Under the pieces are notes generated by a model. That model saw nothing but the letters and a program-made list of their open reading frames with translations. It had not been told where the DNA came from and searched no databases. Position numbers and translations under genes: made by a program. Of a stretch of 64,000 nucleotides of DNA, positions 1-9,166 are shown piece after piece. Each line of letters begins with the position of its first letter. The stretch's first letter is position 1. The DNA comes from HGM11525 sp036307445 (lineage in GTDB: Bacteria; Bacillota; Clostridia; UBA1381), in the NCBI GenBank assembly GCA_036307445.1, contig JAXJXP010000006.1, forward strand, positions 1 through 64,000, given 5' to 3'.

Positions 1-141
1 CGATGAATTGAAAAGATATATTGATTACTACAACAACGACAGAATTTCTATGAAATTAAAAGGAATGAGTCCGGTACAATACCGAACTCATTCACAAGCA
101 AGTTAATATTTAATTTTGTCTAAACTTTGGGGTTCACTTCA
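1..141 (+). mobile_element. Right end of an IS3-family (IS150-like) element
   Basis: A 25-bp terminal repeat lies at 117-141, just after the transposase stop. Read inward it begins TGAAGTGAACCCC and ends TTTAGACA, the form of IS150-group ends. A related end sequence makes up the palindrome at 14266-14312, so more than one member of this family has visited the region. The left end and target duplication are outside the window. Confidence 0.7.
2..106 (+). CDS. IS3-family transposase (OrfB), C-terminal end only
   Basis: The frame is open from the window edge to TAA at 104-106 and encodes the last 34 residues of an IS3-type DDE transposase. The visible part has the family's C-terminal signature: a tyrosine-rich stretch (YIDYYNNDRI) followed by KLKGMSPVQYR. 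This end follows the catalytic glutamate, which lies outside the window. It is partial because of the window edge, so intactness cannot be judged. The terminal inverted repeat of the element follows 10 bp downstream. Confidence 0.8.
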   Translation, partial: DELKRYIDYYNNDRISMKLKGMSPVQYRTHSQAS

Positions 142-252
142 CTAATTACAAGATACCTCTTTTATAATTATTTGTGTAGCATATATATTATATCACCAAT
201 CAAGATAATTTACAATCATTTTTTTGCTTTTAATACCACTACTCAAAAAAGC

Positions 253-284
253 AAAAACCACACCAATAAAATGGTGTGGTTTTT
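253..284 (-). terminator. Rho-independent terminator after oadA
   Basis: A perfect 13-bp stem (253-265 with 272-284) with a six-base loop lies 8 bp past the oadA stop. It has a T-rich tail on the minus strand and closes the decarboxylase operon. Confidence 0.85.
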
Positions 285-292
285 ATGTGTCA

Positions 293-1693
293 TCACACGG
301 GATGAGTCATTTCGTCTCTGTCAACTAAATCAGGATCGATTTTGTACTTTTCAGCCTGTCTTTGCTGGAAGAACTTCTCTGCAACCTGACCGAAGAGTGC
401 ATATGAAAGCACGTCCTCGTCCTGCTCAATCCACTGGGCACACTCTTTCTTGAGTGTATCAAGCTCAGGCTTGATAAGGTCCGCAGGTCTGCAGGTGATT
501 CGCTTATCGTTGCCAATAATCTTCTCAACAATTTCCGGCTTAATTTCAACCGGAGTCTTGCCGTATTCGCCCTTTACGATACCCTTTGTTTCCTTGGAAA
601 TCATCTTGTATCTCTCGCCCATAAGCACATTAAGTACAGCCTGAGTACCTACAATCTGGCTTGACGGAGTTACAAGCGGCGGGAAGCCTAAGTCTTCTCT
701 TACACGGGGTACTTCCTTAAGCACCTCATCAAGCTTGTCCTCCTTGCCCTGAGCCTTAAGCTGAGAAACAAGGTTTGAAAGCATACCGCCCGGTACCTGA
801 TAACGAAGTGTGTTTACGTCAACACCCATCACCTTCGGGTCCATCACGCCACTTGCGAGATATTTCTCACGGATGGGCTTAAAGAAGTCTGCAATTTCTG
901 AGAGCAAATCAAGGTCAAGACCTGTATCATACTCTGTTCCCTGCAAGGTTGCAACCATCGGCTCGGTAGCCGGCTGGCTCGTACCCATTGAGAAGGGCGA
1001 CATTGCACAGTCAATGATATCTGCACCTGCTTCGATAGCCTTCATATAGGTCATTGAAGCAACACCCGATGTGTAGTGTGTGTGCATTTCGATAGGAATT
1101 TTAACATTCTCTTTAAGAGCCTTAACCAAATCATATGCAGTGTACGGAACAAGAAGTCCTGCCATATCCTTAACGCAGATTGAGTCTGCACCCATATTCT
1201 CAAGCTCTTTTGCGAGCTTTACAAAGCTTTCAATATTGTGAACAGGGCTGATGGTATAAGAAAACGCAGCCTGAACGTGTCCGCCCTCTTTTTTGGTTGC
1301 ATTGATTGCAGACTTTAAGTTTCTTACGTCGTTGAGTGCATCGAAAATTCTGATAATGTCGATACCGTTTGCAATAGACTTCTGTACGAAGTATGCAACA
1401 GTGTCATCTGCATAATGTCTGTAACCGAGGATATTCTGTCCGCGGAAAAGCATCTGCAGCTTTGTATTCTTTGCCTTGTCCTTAATCTTTCTGAGTCTTT
1501 CCCAGGGGTCTTCATTAAGGTAACGAAGGCACGAATCGAAGGTTGCACCGCCCCATGCCTCGAGTGCATTGAAGCCAACCTTGTCAAGCTTTTCAACTAT
1601 CGGGAGCATTTCCTCGGTAGTCATTCTGGTTGCGATTAGCGACTGGTGCGCATCTCGCAATATAGTTTCGGTAATTTTTACCTGATGTGCCAT
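293..1693 (-). CDS. oadA: Oxaloacetate decarboxylase alpha / transcarboxylase 5S-like carboxyltransferase
   Basis: 466 residues. This is the biotin-dependent carboxyltransferase that moves CO2 between oxaloacetate/pyruvate and carboxybiotin. It has an HMGL-like TIM barrel (about 1-270) followed by the conserved PYC/OadA domain. Visible active-site elements are RDAHQSL (metal ligand D14), VKDMAG (K175) and EMHTHYTSG (metal ligands H204, H206). It lacks the C-terminal biotinyl domain of longer OadA proteins; that domain is encoded separately at 3164-3553. ATG start with AGAAAGGA upstream. It is the last gene of the operon, 194 bp after oadB. It could serve as oxaloacetate decarboxylase alpha, pyruvate carboxylase subunit B or transcarboxylase 5S; the Na+ pump next to it favours the first. 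Confidence 0.9.
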   Translation of the reverse strand: MAHQVKITETILRDAHQSLIATRMTTEEMLPIVEKLDKVGFNALEAWGGATFDSCLRYLNEDPWERLRKIKDKAKNTKLQMLFRGQNILGYRHYADDTVAYFVQKSIANGIDIIRIFDALNDVRNLKSAINATKKEGGHVQAAFSYTISPVHNIESFVKLAKELENMGADSICVKDMAGLLVPYTAYDLVKALKENVKIPIEMHTHYTSGVASMTYMKAIEAGADIIDCAMSPFSMGTSQPATEPMVATLQGTEYDTGLDLDLLSEIADFFKPIREKYLASGVMDPKVMGVDVNTLRYQVPGGMLSNLVSQLKAQGKEDKLDEVLKEVPRVREDLGFPPLVTPSSQIVGTQAVLNVLMGERYKMISKETKGIVKGEYGKTPVEIKPEIVEKIIGNDKRITCRPADLIKPELDTLKKECAQWIEQDEDVLSYALFGQVAEKFFQQRQAEKYKIDPDLVDRDEMTHPV

Positions 1694-1887
1694 AATATTT
1701 TTCCTTTCTGTGCTTTAGCACTTTTTAAGGTTTATAAATACTTCTTTATAATGTGTTTTATCTCATTCATATTTTGCTTAAGGCTGAGGAAATTTTTTGT
1801 AGATTGCTGTTTTGAACACCGACGGCGTATGCTGGTACGTCGTGGTGTGAAAAATAGTAAGATACGGAAAATTAACCAGCCAACATC
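1694..1887 (-). other. oadB-oadA intergenic region with hairpins
   Basis: This is the only long gap inside the decarboxylase operon. On the transcribed strand it holds an imperfect hairpin (1816-1824 with 1838-1848, two-base bulge) and a small hairpin (1710-1713 with 1718-1721) directly upstream of the oadA Shine-Dalgarno. There is no clear T-run, so partial termination or mRNA processing is possible but unproven. Confidence 0.35.
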
Positions 1888-3126
1888 TTATGCAAACATT
1901 GAAAGGAAAACACCTGCTGCTACTGCTGAGCCTATAACTCCTGCTACGTTCGGGCCCATAGCGTGCATAAGGAGGAAGTTGGAGGGGTTCTCCTTCTGTC
2001 CTACTACCTGAGATACACGAGCTGCCATAGGAACGGCAGAAACACCTGCAGAGCCAATAAGCGGATTAACCTTACCCTTAGTGAGTACATACATCAAATC
2101 GCCAAGTGCAAGACCGCCAATTGTTGAGAAGCAGAATGCGATAAGACCAAGGACAACGATACCGATTGTCTCGCCCGAAAGGAAGCTGTCTGCAGTAGCA
2201 GTAGCACCAACAGTTACACCAAGGAATATTGTAACAATGTTCATAAGCTCATTCTGAGCCGTCTTGCAAAGTCTGTCGCAAACACCTGATTCCTTAAATA
2301 GATTACCAAGCATAAGGCAGCCAACAAGTGATACTGCATCAGGGATAATAAGTCCTACAATTATTGTAACAATAATCGGGAAGAGAATTTTCTCTGTCTT
2401 TGAAACAGGACGAAGCTGGTCCATAACTACCATTCTCATCTTCTTGGTTGTCATAAGCTTCATAAACGGCGGCTGAATAATCGGGATAAGCGCCATATAT
2501 GAGTATGCCGCAACAGCAATTGCCGGCAAAAGGTGCGGAGCTAGTGTTTTGGTAACATAAATAGCAGTCGGACCGTCAGCACCGCCTATGATACCGATTG
2601 ATGCTGCTTCCTTAACGCCAAAATTGATACCGGGAAAAACTGCACCGAGTACAAGCGCACCGAGGAAGGTGAAGAATACACCAAACTGTGCTGCCGCACC
2701 AAGAAGAATACTCTTGGGGTTAGCAATCAACGGGCCGAAATCGGTCATACAACCTATACCTATAAAGATAAGAGGCGGATAGATACCAAGCTTAACACCT
2801 AAGTACAACAAATCCAACAAGCCGCCGTGCCTGCATATATGCCCGACATCTATATACTTGCCGTCAATCATATACTGAGGGTCGGTAAAGAACTCTGTGT
2901 GCATCATAATCGCGCTTGAGTCTTTTAGCATCGGAAGGTTGGTAAGTAACATTCCAAACGCAATGGGAAGGAGCAGCAAGGGCTCAAATTGCTTTACTAT
3001 TGCAAGATACAGAAGCACGCAAGCTATTGCAAGCATTATGATAATTTTTACAGCCGGAATCCATCCGTCCTGAAACAATGCCATAGCTCCTGTAGTCTGC
3101 AAAAAGCCTACTAAACTTTCTAACAC
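1888..3126 (-). CDS. oadB: Sodium-translocating decarboxylase beta subunit (Na+ pump)
   Basis: 412 residues, polytopic membrane protein. The beta subunit decarboxylates carboxybiotin and couples this to Na+ export. It carries the family signature GGADGPT (D184, matching the Asp known to be essential in OadB/MmdB) and many hydrophobic segments, including strong ones at about 25-60 and 115-165. GTG start at 3124-3126. It sits between the biotin carrier and the alpha-type carboxyltransferase. Sequence alone does not separate OadB, MmdB and GcdB. Confidence 0.9.
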   Translation of the reverse strand: MLESLVGFLQTTGAMALFQDGWIPAVKIIIMLAIACVLLYLAIVKQFEPLLLLPIAFGMLLTNLPMLKDSSAIMMHTEFFTDPQYMIDGKYIDVGHICRHGGLLDLLYLGVKLGIYPPLIFIGIGCMTDFGPLIANPKSILLGAAAQFGVFFTFLGALVLGAVFPGINFGVKEAASIGIIGGADGPTAIYVTKTLAPHLLPAIAVAAYSYMALIPIIQPPFMKLMTTKKMRMVVMDQLRPVSKTEKILFPIIVTIIVGLIIPDAVSLVGCLMLGNLFKESGVCDRLCKTAQNELMNIVTIFLGVTVGATATADSFLSGETIGIVVLGLIAFCFSTIGGLALGDLMYVLTKGKVNPLIGSAGVSAVPMAARVSQVVGQKENPSNFLLMHAMGPNVAGVIGSAVAAGVFLSMFA

Positions 3127-3163
3127 TTTATTTCACCACTTTCTAGTAATATTCCAAAGCGGT

Positions 3164-3553
3164 TTAGCCTATCGAAACAATAGCATCGCCTGTATTTACG
3201 CTTGCGCCAGCCGAAGCATTTACTGCTACAACCTTACCGTCCACGTTAGAGAAGATTTCGTTTTCCATCTTCATAGCTTCCAGAACTGCAACCAAATCGC
3301 CGCTCTTTACTGTGTCGCCAACGTTTACCTTAACGGAAACGATTGTTCCGGGCATAGGAGCATCTATTGTTGATGCGCCAGCCGGTGCTGCAGCAGGGGC
3401 TGCCTTGGGAGCTGCCGCCGGAGCAGGAGCTGCTGCTGGAGCCGGAGCAGCTGCAGGTGCCTGATATACAGGAGCTGCAGTCGAAACACCGCCAACTTCC
3501 TCTACATCAACTTCATATGTAGTACCGTTTACTGTAATATTAAACTTTCTCAT
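3164..3553 (-). CDS. Biotin carboxyl carrier protein of the decarboxylase
   Basis: 129 residues. Carries covalently bound biotin between the carboxyltransferase and the membrane pump. A short N-terminal beta region is followed by an Ala/Pro linker (about 26-60) and a biotinyl-lipoyl domain (about 62-129) with the biotinylation motif EAMKMEN, K95 being the biotin site. Strong AGAAAGGA upstream of ATG. Equivalent to MmdC, transcarboxylase 1.3S or the OadA C-terminal domain. It lies between oadG and oadB, so one carrier probably serves both carboxyltransferases in the operon. Confidence 0.92.
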   Translation of the reverse strand: MRKFNITVNGTTYEVDVEEVGGVSTAAPVYQAPAAAPAPAAAPAPAAAPKAAPAAAPAGASTIDAPMPGTIVSVKVNVGDTVKSGDLVAVLEAMKMENEIFSNVDGKVVAVNASAGASVNTGDAIVSIG

Positions 3554-3574
3554 ATCAATTATTCCTTTCTAAAA

Positions 3575-3916
3575 TCAATATCTGCTGTTGATTGTTTCGG
3601 TTACTCCTGCCCTGTTCCATGCAGGCTTTTTGTTCTCTATTCTACGATAGGACTTAATCTGAAGATTATAGGTCGAGGTATTAAGGCTTGCCGCAATTGC
3701 CGCAGTAAGAACTGCTATAAGCTCGCCCTCGTCAACCTTTGCTACCGGCTCCGGAGCCGCAACCGGTGCTGCCGCCTTTGCCTTTGCAGGCTCCTTGTAG
3801 AATATCTTCTTCATCAGCATCATAACGAGCATCAGTATTACAAGAACTGCAAACACTATTGCAACACCTACTCCTGTTACACTCAAACCCTGTGCTAAAG
3901 CTTCCTGAACTGTCAT
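3575..3916 (-). CDS. OadG-family small membrane subunit
   Basis: 113 residues. One N-terminal transmembrane helix (about 15-37, VGVAIVFAVLVILMLVMMLM) is followed by a basic, Ala/Pro-rich linker and a conserved tail with RRIENKKPAWNRAG. This is the pattern of the gamma/delta subunits of Na+-pumping decarboxylases (OadG, MmdD), which tether the soluble carboxyltransferase to the beta subunit. Located 14 bp after mmdA and 21 bp before the biotin carrier gene. Confidence 0.85.
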   Translation of the reverse strand: MTVQEALAQGLSVTGVGVAIVFAVLVILMLVMMLMKKIFYKEPAKAKAAAPVAAPEPVAKVDEGELIAVLTAAIAASLNTSTYNLQIKSYRRIENKKPAWNRAGVTETINSRY

Positions 3917-3930
3917 TCTAAAAGCCCTCC

Positions 3931-5481
3931 TTATACGGGGATATTACCGTGCTTCTTGGACGGTCTTGTTTCACGCTTTGATGCAAGCATCTCAAGAGCA
4001 GCAATAATTCTCGGTCTGGTAGAATCAGGCTCTATTACGTCGTCTACAAAGCCAAGCTTTGCAGCCTCAAACGGATTTGCAAACTTATCTCTGTATTCCT
4101 GAATCTTCTCATTTCTTGTTGCAATCGGGTCAGAACTTTCTGCAATCTCATTTTTGAAGATGATATTTGCCGCACCCTCAGGTCCCATAACTGCAATTTC
4201 TGCAGTAGGCCAAGCAAATACTGCATCTGCACCAAGGTGCTTGGAGCTCATTGCGATATATGCTCCGCCGTATGCTTTTCTCAAAATTACATTTATCATA
4301 GGAACTGTTGCTTCCGAGTATGCGTAAAGGAGTTTTGCGCCGTGTCTTATGATGCCGCCGTGCTCCTCGTGAACTCCGGGAAGATATCCAGGAACATCTG
4401 TAAATGTTACAACAGGGATATTAAAGCTGTCGCAGAAACGAACAAATCTTGCAGCCTTATCAGAAGCATCTACGTTGAGCGCACCTGCCATAACATTCGG
4501 CTGGTTTGCTACAATACCAACTGTTGAGCCGTTCATTCTTGCAAGACCGATTACAATATTCTTTGCAAATTCGCTCTGTACCTCCATAAATGAGCCGCCG
4601 TCAACAACCTCTGCAATAACTTCCTTTACATCGTAAGCCTTATTGGGCTCGTCAGGTACGATTGTTGTAAGCTTTTCAGAAAGTCTGTTGATGGGGTCCT
4701 GAGGCATCTCGAAAGGAATATCCTCAAGGTTATTTGACGGGAGATAAGAAATGAGCTTCTTAAGCTTCTCGATACACTCATCCTCATTCTTTGCAGTAAA
4801 GTGAGCCACACCGCTCTTTTCTGCATGAGCTACTGCACCGCCAAGCTCCTCGCTTGTAACGTCCTCACCTGTTACCGACTTGATAACAGCCGGGCCTGTA
4901 ATAAACATCTGGCTTGTCTTCTCAACCATAAATACGAAGTCTGTTATAGCAGGTGAATAAACTGCACCTCCTGCACACGGACCCATAATAACTGAAATCT
5001 GAGGTACAACGCCTGATGCAAGTGTATTTCTCTTGAAAATCTCGCCAAAGCCTGAAAGAGCTGCGATACCTTCCTGAATTCTTGCACCGCCTGAATCGTT
5101 CATTCCGATAATAGGTGCACCCATCTTAACTGCCATATCCATTACCTTACAGATTTTCTTTGCGTGCATTTCACCCAAAGAACCGCCTATTACTGTGAAA
5201 TCCTGTGAGTAAACGAATACAAGTCTGCCGTCTACTGTACCGTATCCGGTTACAACGCCCTCTCCCGGTGCTTTGGTTTCTGCCATATTGAACTCATTTG
5301 AGCGATGCTCAACGAATGCGTCAACCTCAACAAAGCTTCCCTCGTCAAGCAAAGCCGCAATTCTCTCACGGGCAGTTTTCTTACCGGCGTCGTGCTGCTT
5401 TTTGATTTTAGCTTCACCGCCGCCGGCTTCAACAGCTGCTCTGCGAAGCTGCAAATCATTAAGTTTGTCAACTGTTCCCAT
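3931..5481 (-). CDS. mmdA: Acyl-CoA carboxyltransferase (methylmalonyl-CoA decarboxylase alpha / 12S type)
   Basis: 516 residues, full length for the family. Two crotonase-fold carboxyltransferase halves form the site that moves CO2 between an acyl-CoA (typically methylmalonyl-CoA/propionyl-CoA) and biotin. Visible features: GARIQEGIAALSGFGEIF and GPCAGGAVYSPA in the N half, FTDVPGYLPG and RKAYGGAYIAM in the C half. ATG start with GGAGG upstream. First gene of the operon, directly behind the promoter at 5593-5621. It may instead be a propionyl-CoA carboxylase beta subunit, but the OadG- and OadB-type partners favour a decarboxylase. Confidence 0.9.
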   Translation of the reverse strand: MGTVDKLNDLQLRRAAVEAGGGEAKIKKQHDAGKKTARERIAALLDEGSFVEVDAFVEHRSNEFNMAETKAPGEGVVTGYGTVDGRLVFVYSQDFTVIGGSLGEMHAKKICKVMDMAVKMGAPIIGMNDSGGARIQEGIAALSGFGEIFKRNTLASGVVPQISVIMGPCAGGAVYSPAITDFVFMVEKTSQMFITGPAVIKSVTGEDVTSEELGGAVAHAEKSGVAHFTAKNEDECIEKLKKLISYLPSNNLEDIPFEMPQDPINRLSEKLTTIVPDEPNKAYDVKEVIAEVVDGGSFMEVQSEFAKNIVIGLARMNGSTVGIVANQPNVMAGALNVDASDKAARFVRFCDSFNIPVVTFTDVPGYLPGVHEEHGGIIRHGAKLLYAYSEATVPMINVILRKAYGGAYIAMSSKHLGADAVFAWPTAEIAVMGPEGAANIIFKNEIAESSDPIATRNEKIQEYRDKFANPFEAAKLGFVDDVIEPDSTRPRIIAALEMLASKRETRPSKKHGNIPV

Positions 5482-5507
5482 ACTACAACCTCCGTTATAA
5501 TTTGTTA

Positions 5508-5573
5508 TTGAAATCTTTCGATTTCAAGGAAATTTTATATATAAAAAATCTTTTTTTTCAGAAAAGATTTTTT
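5508..5573 (-). promoter_or_regulatory. Hairpins in the mmdA leader
   Basis: The roughly 100-nt leader contains a 12-bp perfect inverted repeat (5543-5554 with 5562-5573) whose descending arm ends in six T, and an 8-bp hairpin (5508-5515 with 5520-5527). The first looks like an AT-rich attenuator. No ligand class was recognised. Confidence 0.4.
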
Positions 5574-5592
5574 CAATTTTCCCTCATTTTAC

Positions 5593-5621
5593 ATTATACT
5601 CCAACCAATTAATTTTTGCAA
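5593..5621 (-). promoter_or_regulatory. Sigma-A promoter of the decarboxylase operon
   Basis: On the minus strand TTGCAA (5616-5621), a 17-bp spacer and TATAAT (5593-5598). The start site should fall near 5586. Confidence 0.75.
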
Positions 5622-5646
5622 GACATTTATACATTTTTTTACATCG

Positions 5647-5676
5647 AAAAAACCCAAAATTTCTTTTGGGTTTTTT
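5647..5676 (-). terminator. Terminator after clpC
   Basis: 13-bp perfect stem (5647-5659 with 5664-5676), four-base loop, ending in six T on the minus strand, 7 bp past the clpC stop. It separates the stress operon from the decarboxylase promoter. Confidence 0.88.
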
Positions 5677-5683
5677 GTACAGC

Positions 5684-8128
5684 TTATACAACCGCAAAGC
5701 CGTCATCATTTATGTCGACAGTTATGCTGTCCCCCGCCTTAACTGCACCCTCTATAATCTTTTCAGAGAGCATATCTTCAATCTTCGATTGAATGGCACG
5801 TCTTAGCGGTCTTGCTCCGTAAGTGGGGTCATAGCCGGCTTTGGCAATTGCCTCTACCGCCTTATCACTAAACTCAGCATTAATCTCATTATCTGCAAGA
5901 CGCTTGGAGAGCTCTTTTAGCATCAGCTTTGCTATTTCCTTTACATTATCTTCATTAAGACGTTCAAAAACAATAATCTCGTCAATTCTATTTAAGAACT
6001 CAGGGCGGAAGGCACGCTTTAGCTCTTCCATTACACGTTCTTTTATAACTGTATTTTCCTCTTTCCCATCCTTTTGAACATTGTCGCCCGCAAAGCCAAG
6101 CTTTGTTCCTGTGTTTAAAATCTGCTTTGCACCAAGGTTTGAGGTCATAATAATCACAGTATTCCTGAAATCAACCTTTCTGCCCTGCGCATCTGTCAGC
6201 ATACCGTCCTCAAGTATCTGCAGAAGAATATTAAACACATCAGGGTGCGCCTTTTCTATCTCATCAAACAGAAGGACAGAATACGGCTTTTTGCGAATCT
6301 TTTCAGTAAGCTGTCCGCCCTCATCAAAGCCGACATAACCCGGAGGCGAGCCGATAAACTTTGACACCGAATGCTTTTCCATATATTCCGACATATCAAC
6401 TCTCACAATAGAGTCCTCTGTCCCGAACATACTCTCCGCCAATGCCTTCGAAAGCTCGGTTTTTCCTACTCCCGTAGGACCTAAGAAGATAAACGAGCCA
6501 ATCGGACGTTTAGGGTCTTTTAATCCCGCTCTGCCACGTCTTATCGCTCTTGCCACAGCGGAAACAGCCTCACTCTGTCCGATAACTCTACCGTGCAGAA
6601 CACTTTCCAGATTTTTAAGTCGTTCCGACTCCTCCTCTGCCAGCTTCTTAACAGGAATTTTCGTCCAGTCGGACACAATATCAGCTATATCACTTTCACC
6701 AACAACCTGTTCACCCGAATCGGTATTCTCTTTCCATTTATTTCTTCCAGACTCCATCTGCTGACTAAGCGTCTTTTCCTTATCACGAAGCTCTGCCGCC
6801 TTTTCGAAATCCTGTTCTATAATAGCCGCCTGCTTATCAGCAGAAAGCTTTTCAAGCTCCTTTTCAAGCTCTTTTATATCATCAGGTGCAGTCAGCAACG
6901 ACAGTCTTTTCTTAGATGCCGCTTCGTCCACAAGGTCAATTGCCTTATCAGGCAGAAAGCGGTCGGTAATATAACGCATAGAAAGCTTTGTCGCCGCAAC
7001 AATCGCATCGTCAGTAATTTTTACTCCGTGATGCGCTTCATATCTGTCTCTTAAGCCCTTTAAAATTTCAATCGTTTCCTCAACCGATGGTTCGCCTATC
7101 ATAACAGGCTGGAAACGTCTTTCCAGAGCCGCATCCTTTTCAATATATTTTCTGTACTCATTGACAGTTGTCGTACCGATAAGCTGAATTTCGCCACGAG
7201 CCAATGACGGCTTTAAGATATTTGACGCATCAATCGCGCCCTCCGCCGACCCCGCACCTACTATCGTATGAATTTCGTCTATAAAGAGTATGACATTACC
7301 TGCAGAAGAAACCTCCTCGACTGCCTTTTTAAGTCTTTCCTCAAACTCGCCACGGTATTTTGCACCTGCAACCATTGATGACAGGTCAACCGAAACAAGC
7401 CTTTTATCCTTTAGTATCTCAGGTACATCACCGTCTGCAATCTTTTGCGCTAAGCCCTCCGCAACCGCCGTTTTACCAACACCCGGCTCACCGATAAGAC
7501 AGGGATTGTTTTTGGTACGTCTTGATAAAATCTGCAGAACCCTTGCAATCTCACAATCCCTCCCGATTACAGGGTCAAATTTCCCCTCTCTCGCCTGAGC
7601 CGTGAGGTCTGTTCCAAACTGGTCAAGGGTCGGCGTTTTAATATTCTGCTTATAAGTCCGCTTTTCAGCCGTACTTGCTACAGCCGCATCCCCCGTCATA
7701 TTAGACATAATATCACGGTAAAAATCGCTCATCCTGATGCCCTCTGCTGCAAGGATCTGAGCTGCAACACCTTCCCCATCTCTTACTATTGACGCAAGCA
7801 GATGTTCTGTTCCGATGTAACTAAGCCCCAGCTTTCTTGCCTCCATAGCAGCCATCTCAAGAATTCGTTTTGTTCTCGGTGTTAGAGCAAGCTCGGTATT
7901 TTTGTCCATAGGCTCGCCAACACCCAACGTACCCTCTACCCTCTTCCTCAAAGAGTCATAGCTTATACCTTTGTCGGCCAGCGCCTTTACACCCACACCG
8001 CCGTCAAGCTTTAATATTCCAAGCAAAAGATGCTCACTGCCTATATAACCGTGTCCCATTTCACAGGCAATATCATGCGAATTCTGGATAGCCTCTCTCG
8101 CCCTTTCAGTAAAATTAGAAAATGTCAT
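5684..8128 (-). CDS. clpC: ATP-dependent Clp protease ATPase subunit ClpC
   Basis: 814 residues, typical length. Hsp100 unfoldase feeding ClpP and, in Firmicutes, degrading phosphoarginine-marked proteins. Double Clp-N repeat (about 1-145), AAA-1 with Walker A GEPGVGKT (213-220) and FIDEIH, a UVR-containing middle domain (FEKAAELRDKEK), and AAA-2 with LGPTGVGKTELS and DEIEKAHPDV. ATG start preceded by AAAGGAG. Last gene of the ctsR-mcsA-mcsB-clpC operon, 15 bp after mcsB, controlled by the CtsR operator at 9960-9982. Confidence 0.97.
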   Translation of the reverse strand: MTFSNFTERAREAIQNSHDIACEMGHGYIGSEHLLLGILKLDGGVGVKALADKGISYDSLRKRVEGTLGVGEPMDKNTELALTPRTKRILEMAAMEARKLGLSYIGTEHLLASIVRDGEGVAAQILAAEGIRMSDFYRDIMSNMTGDAAVASTAEKRTYKQNIKTPTLDQFGTDLTAQAREGKFDPVIGRDCEIARVLQILSRRTKNNPCLIGEPGVGKTAVAEGLAQKIADGDVPEILKDKRLVSVDLSSMVAGAKYRGEFEERLKKAVEEVSSAGNVILFIDEIHTIVGAGSAEGAIDASNILKPSLARGEIQLIGTTTVNEYRKYIEKDAALERRFQPVMIGEPSVEETIEILKGLRDRYEAHHGVKITDDAIVAATKLSMRYITDRFLPDKAIDLVDEAASKKRLSLLTAPDDIKELEKELEKLSADKQAAIIEQDFEKAAELRDKEKTLSQQMESGRNKWKENTDSGEQVVGESDIADIVSDWTKIPVKKLAEEESERLKNLESVLHGRVIGQSEAVSAVARAIRRGRAGLKDPKRPIGSFIFLGPTGVGKTELSKALAESMFGTEDSIVRVDMSEYMEKHSVSKFIGSPPGYVGFDEGGQLTEKIRKKPYSVLLFDEIEKAHPDVFNILLQILEDGMLTDAQGRKVDFRNTVIIMTSNLGAKQILNTGTKLGFAGDNVQKDGKEENTVIKERVMEELKRAFRPEFLNRIDEIIVFERLNEDNVKEIAKLMLKELSKRLADNEINAEFSDKAVEAIAKAGYDPTYGARPLRRAIQSKIEDMLSEKIIEGAVKAGDSITVDINDDGFAVV

Positions 8129-8143
8129 AGTTAATCCTCTCCT

Positions 8144-9151
8144 TTAAACAGAGCTCCTTACTATTTCCGCTCTTTTAATATCCCTCTCAGCCGCACTCAG
8201 ATCCGCACCGCCTGCAATTTTTTCTATGTTAGCAGGCTCGGTAAGTACCATAAGCTCAATCGGGCTTTGTTTTATCTTTTCATCAATTATTCCCATACCA
8301 CTTCCGAGGATATAGTCAGAGAGCAAGGTCTTAGCCTCTCTTGAGGTCAGGCTTCTTGCATATCTTAAAGTACCAAGACTTCTCCACAAGCGGTCAGCAA
8401 CCTCATTTTTATCCTTTATTGCAGCTCTCGCCTCTTCCTCACGGTTTTTAATCTGTCCTGCAATATTCTCAAGCTTTTCTATGATTTCCTCATCAGAAAG
8501 TCCAAGTGTTATCCTGTTTGAAAGCTGATACAACGAGCCGTATGCCTTTGATCCCTCGCCGTACAGACCTCGTACCTCAAGTCCGAGATTTGACGCTGAC
8601 TTTATAATCCTGTCAATATTCCCCGTCATTGTAAGTGCCGGCAGGTGCATCATGACAGACGCTCTCATACCCGTTCCGGTATTTGTAGGGCAGGCTGTAA
8701 GGTAACCGTACTTTTCAGAGAATGCAAACTCCACGTGCTTTTCAATAGCATCATCAGCCTTGTTAGCAAGCTCATATGCCTCTCTAAGCGCAAATCCGCC
8801 CATAATACTCTGAATTCTGATATGGTCTTCCTCCATAAGCATTATACTAAGCTCCTCATCAGCAGAAACAGCAACCGCAGAATTGTTTCTCTCCACAAGC
8901 TCCGAGCTGATTAAATGCCTTTCCATCAACACTCTTCTCTCAGACATATCACTGTCTGCCATTTCTATAAAATTAAGTTCTCCAAGCGTTGTCTTTTCAC
9001 TCTCAAGCGCGGTAACAATTTCCTTTTTTGCACTATCTATATCCTGCTTAGTCATCACATTTGGAAAAGGGTACTTCCCAATATTTCTTGCAAGTCTGAC
9101 TCTGGTGCTGACCATTATATCATCCTGATTATTCTTCTTATACCAAATCAT
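8144..9151 (-). CDS. mcsB: Protein-arginine kinase McsB
   Basis: 335 residues. Phosphoguanidino kinase-fold enzyme that phosphorylates arginines on proteins, marking them for ClpC-ClpP and inactivating CtsR. Visible: the nucleotide-binding STRVRLARN block near the N-terminus, the CPTNTGTGMRASVMMHLP block and RGLYGEGS. ATG start; 15 bp on both sides to its neighbours. The partner activator McsA is encoded immediately upstream. Confidence 0.96.
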   Translation of the reverse strand: MIWYKKNNQDDIMVSTRVRLARNIGKYPFPNVMTKQDIDSAKKEIVTALESEKTTLGELNFIEMADSDMSERRVLMERHLISSELVERNNSAVAVSADEELSIMLMEEDHIRIQSIMGGFALREAYELANKADDAIEKHVEFAFSEKYGYLTACPTNTGTGMRASVMMHLPALTMTGNIDRIIKSASNLGLEVRGLYGEGSKAYGSLYQLSNRITLGLSDEEIIEKLENIAGQIKNREEEARAAIKDKNEVADRLWRSLGTLRYARSLTSREAKTLLSDYILGSGMGIIDEKIKQSPIELMVLTEPANIEKIAGGADLSAAERDIKRAEIVRSSV

Positions 9152-9166
9152 ATTTCGTACCCTCCG

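Noticed and set aside
127..453. Open frame of about 108 codons on the plus strand
   Set aside because: It runs antisense into oadA and across its terminator, has no ribosome site and an unnatural composition.
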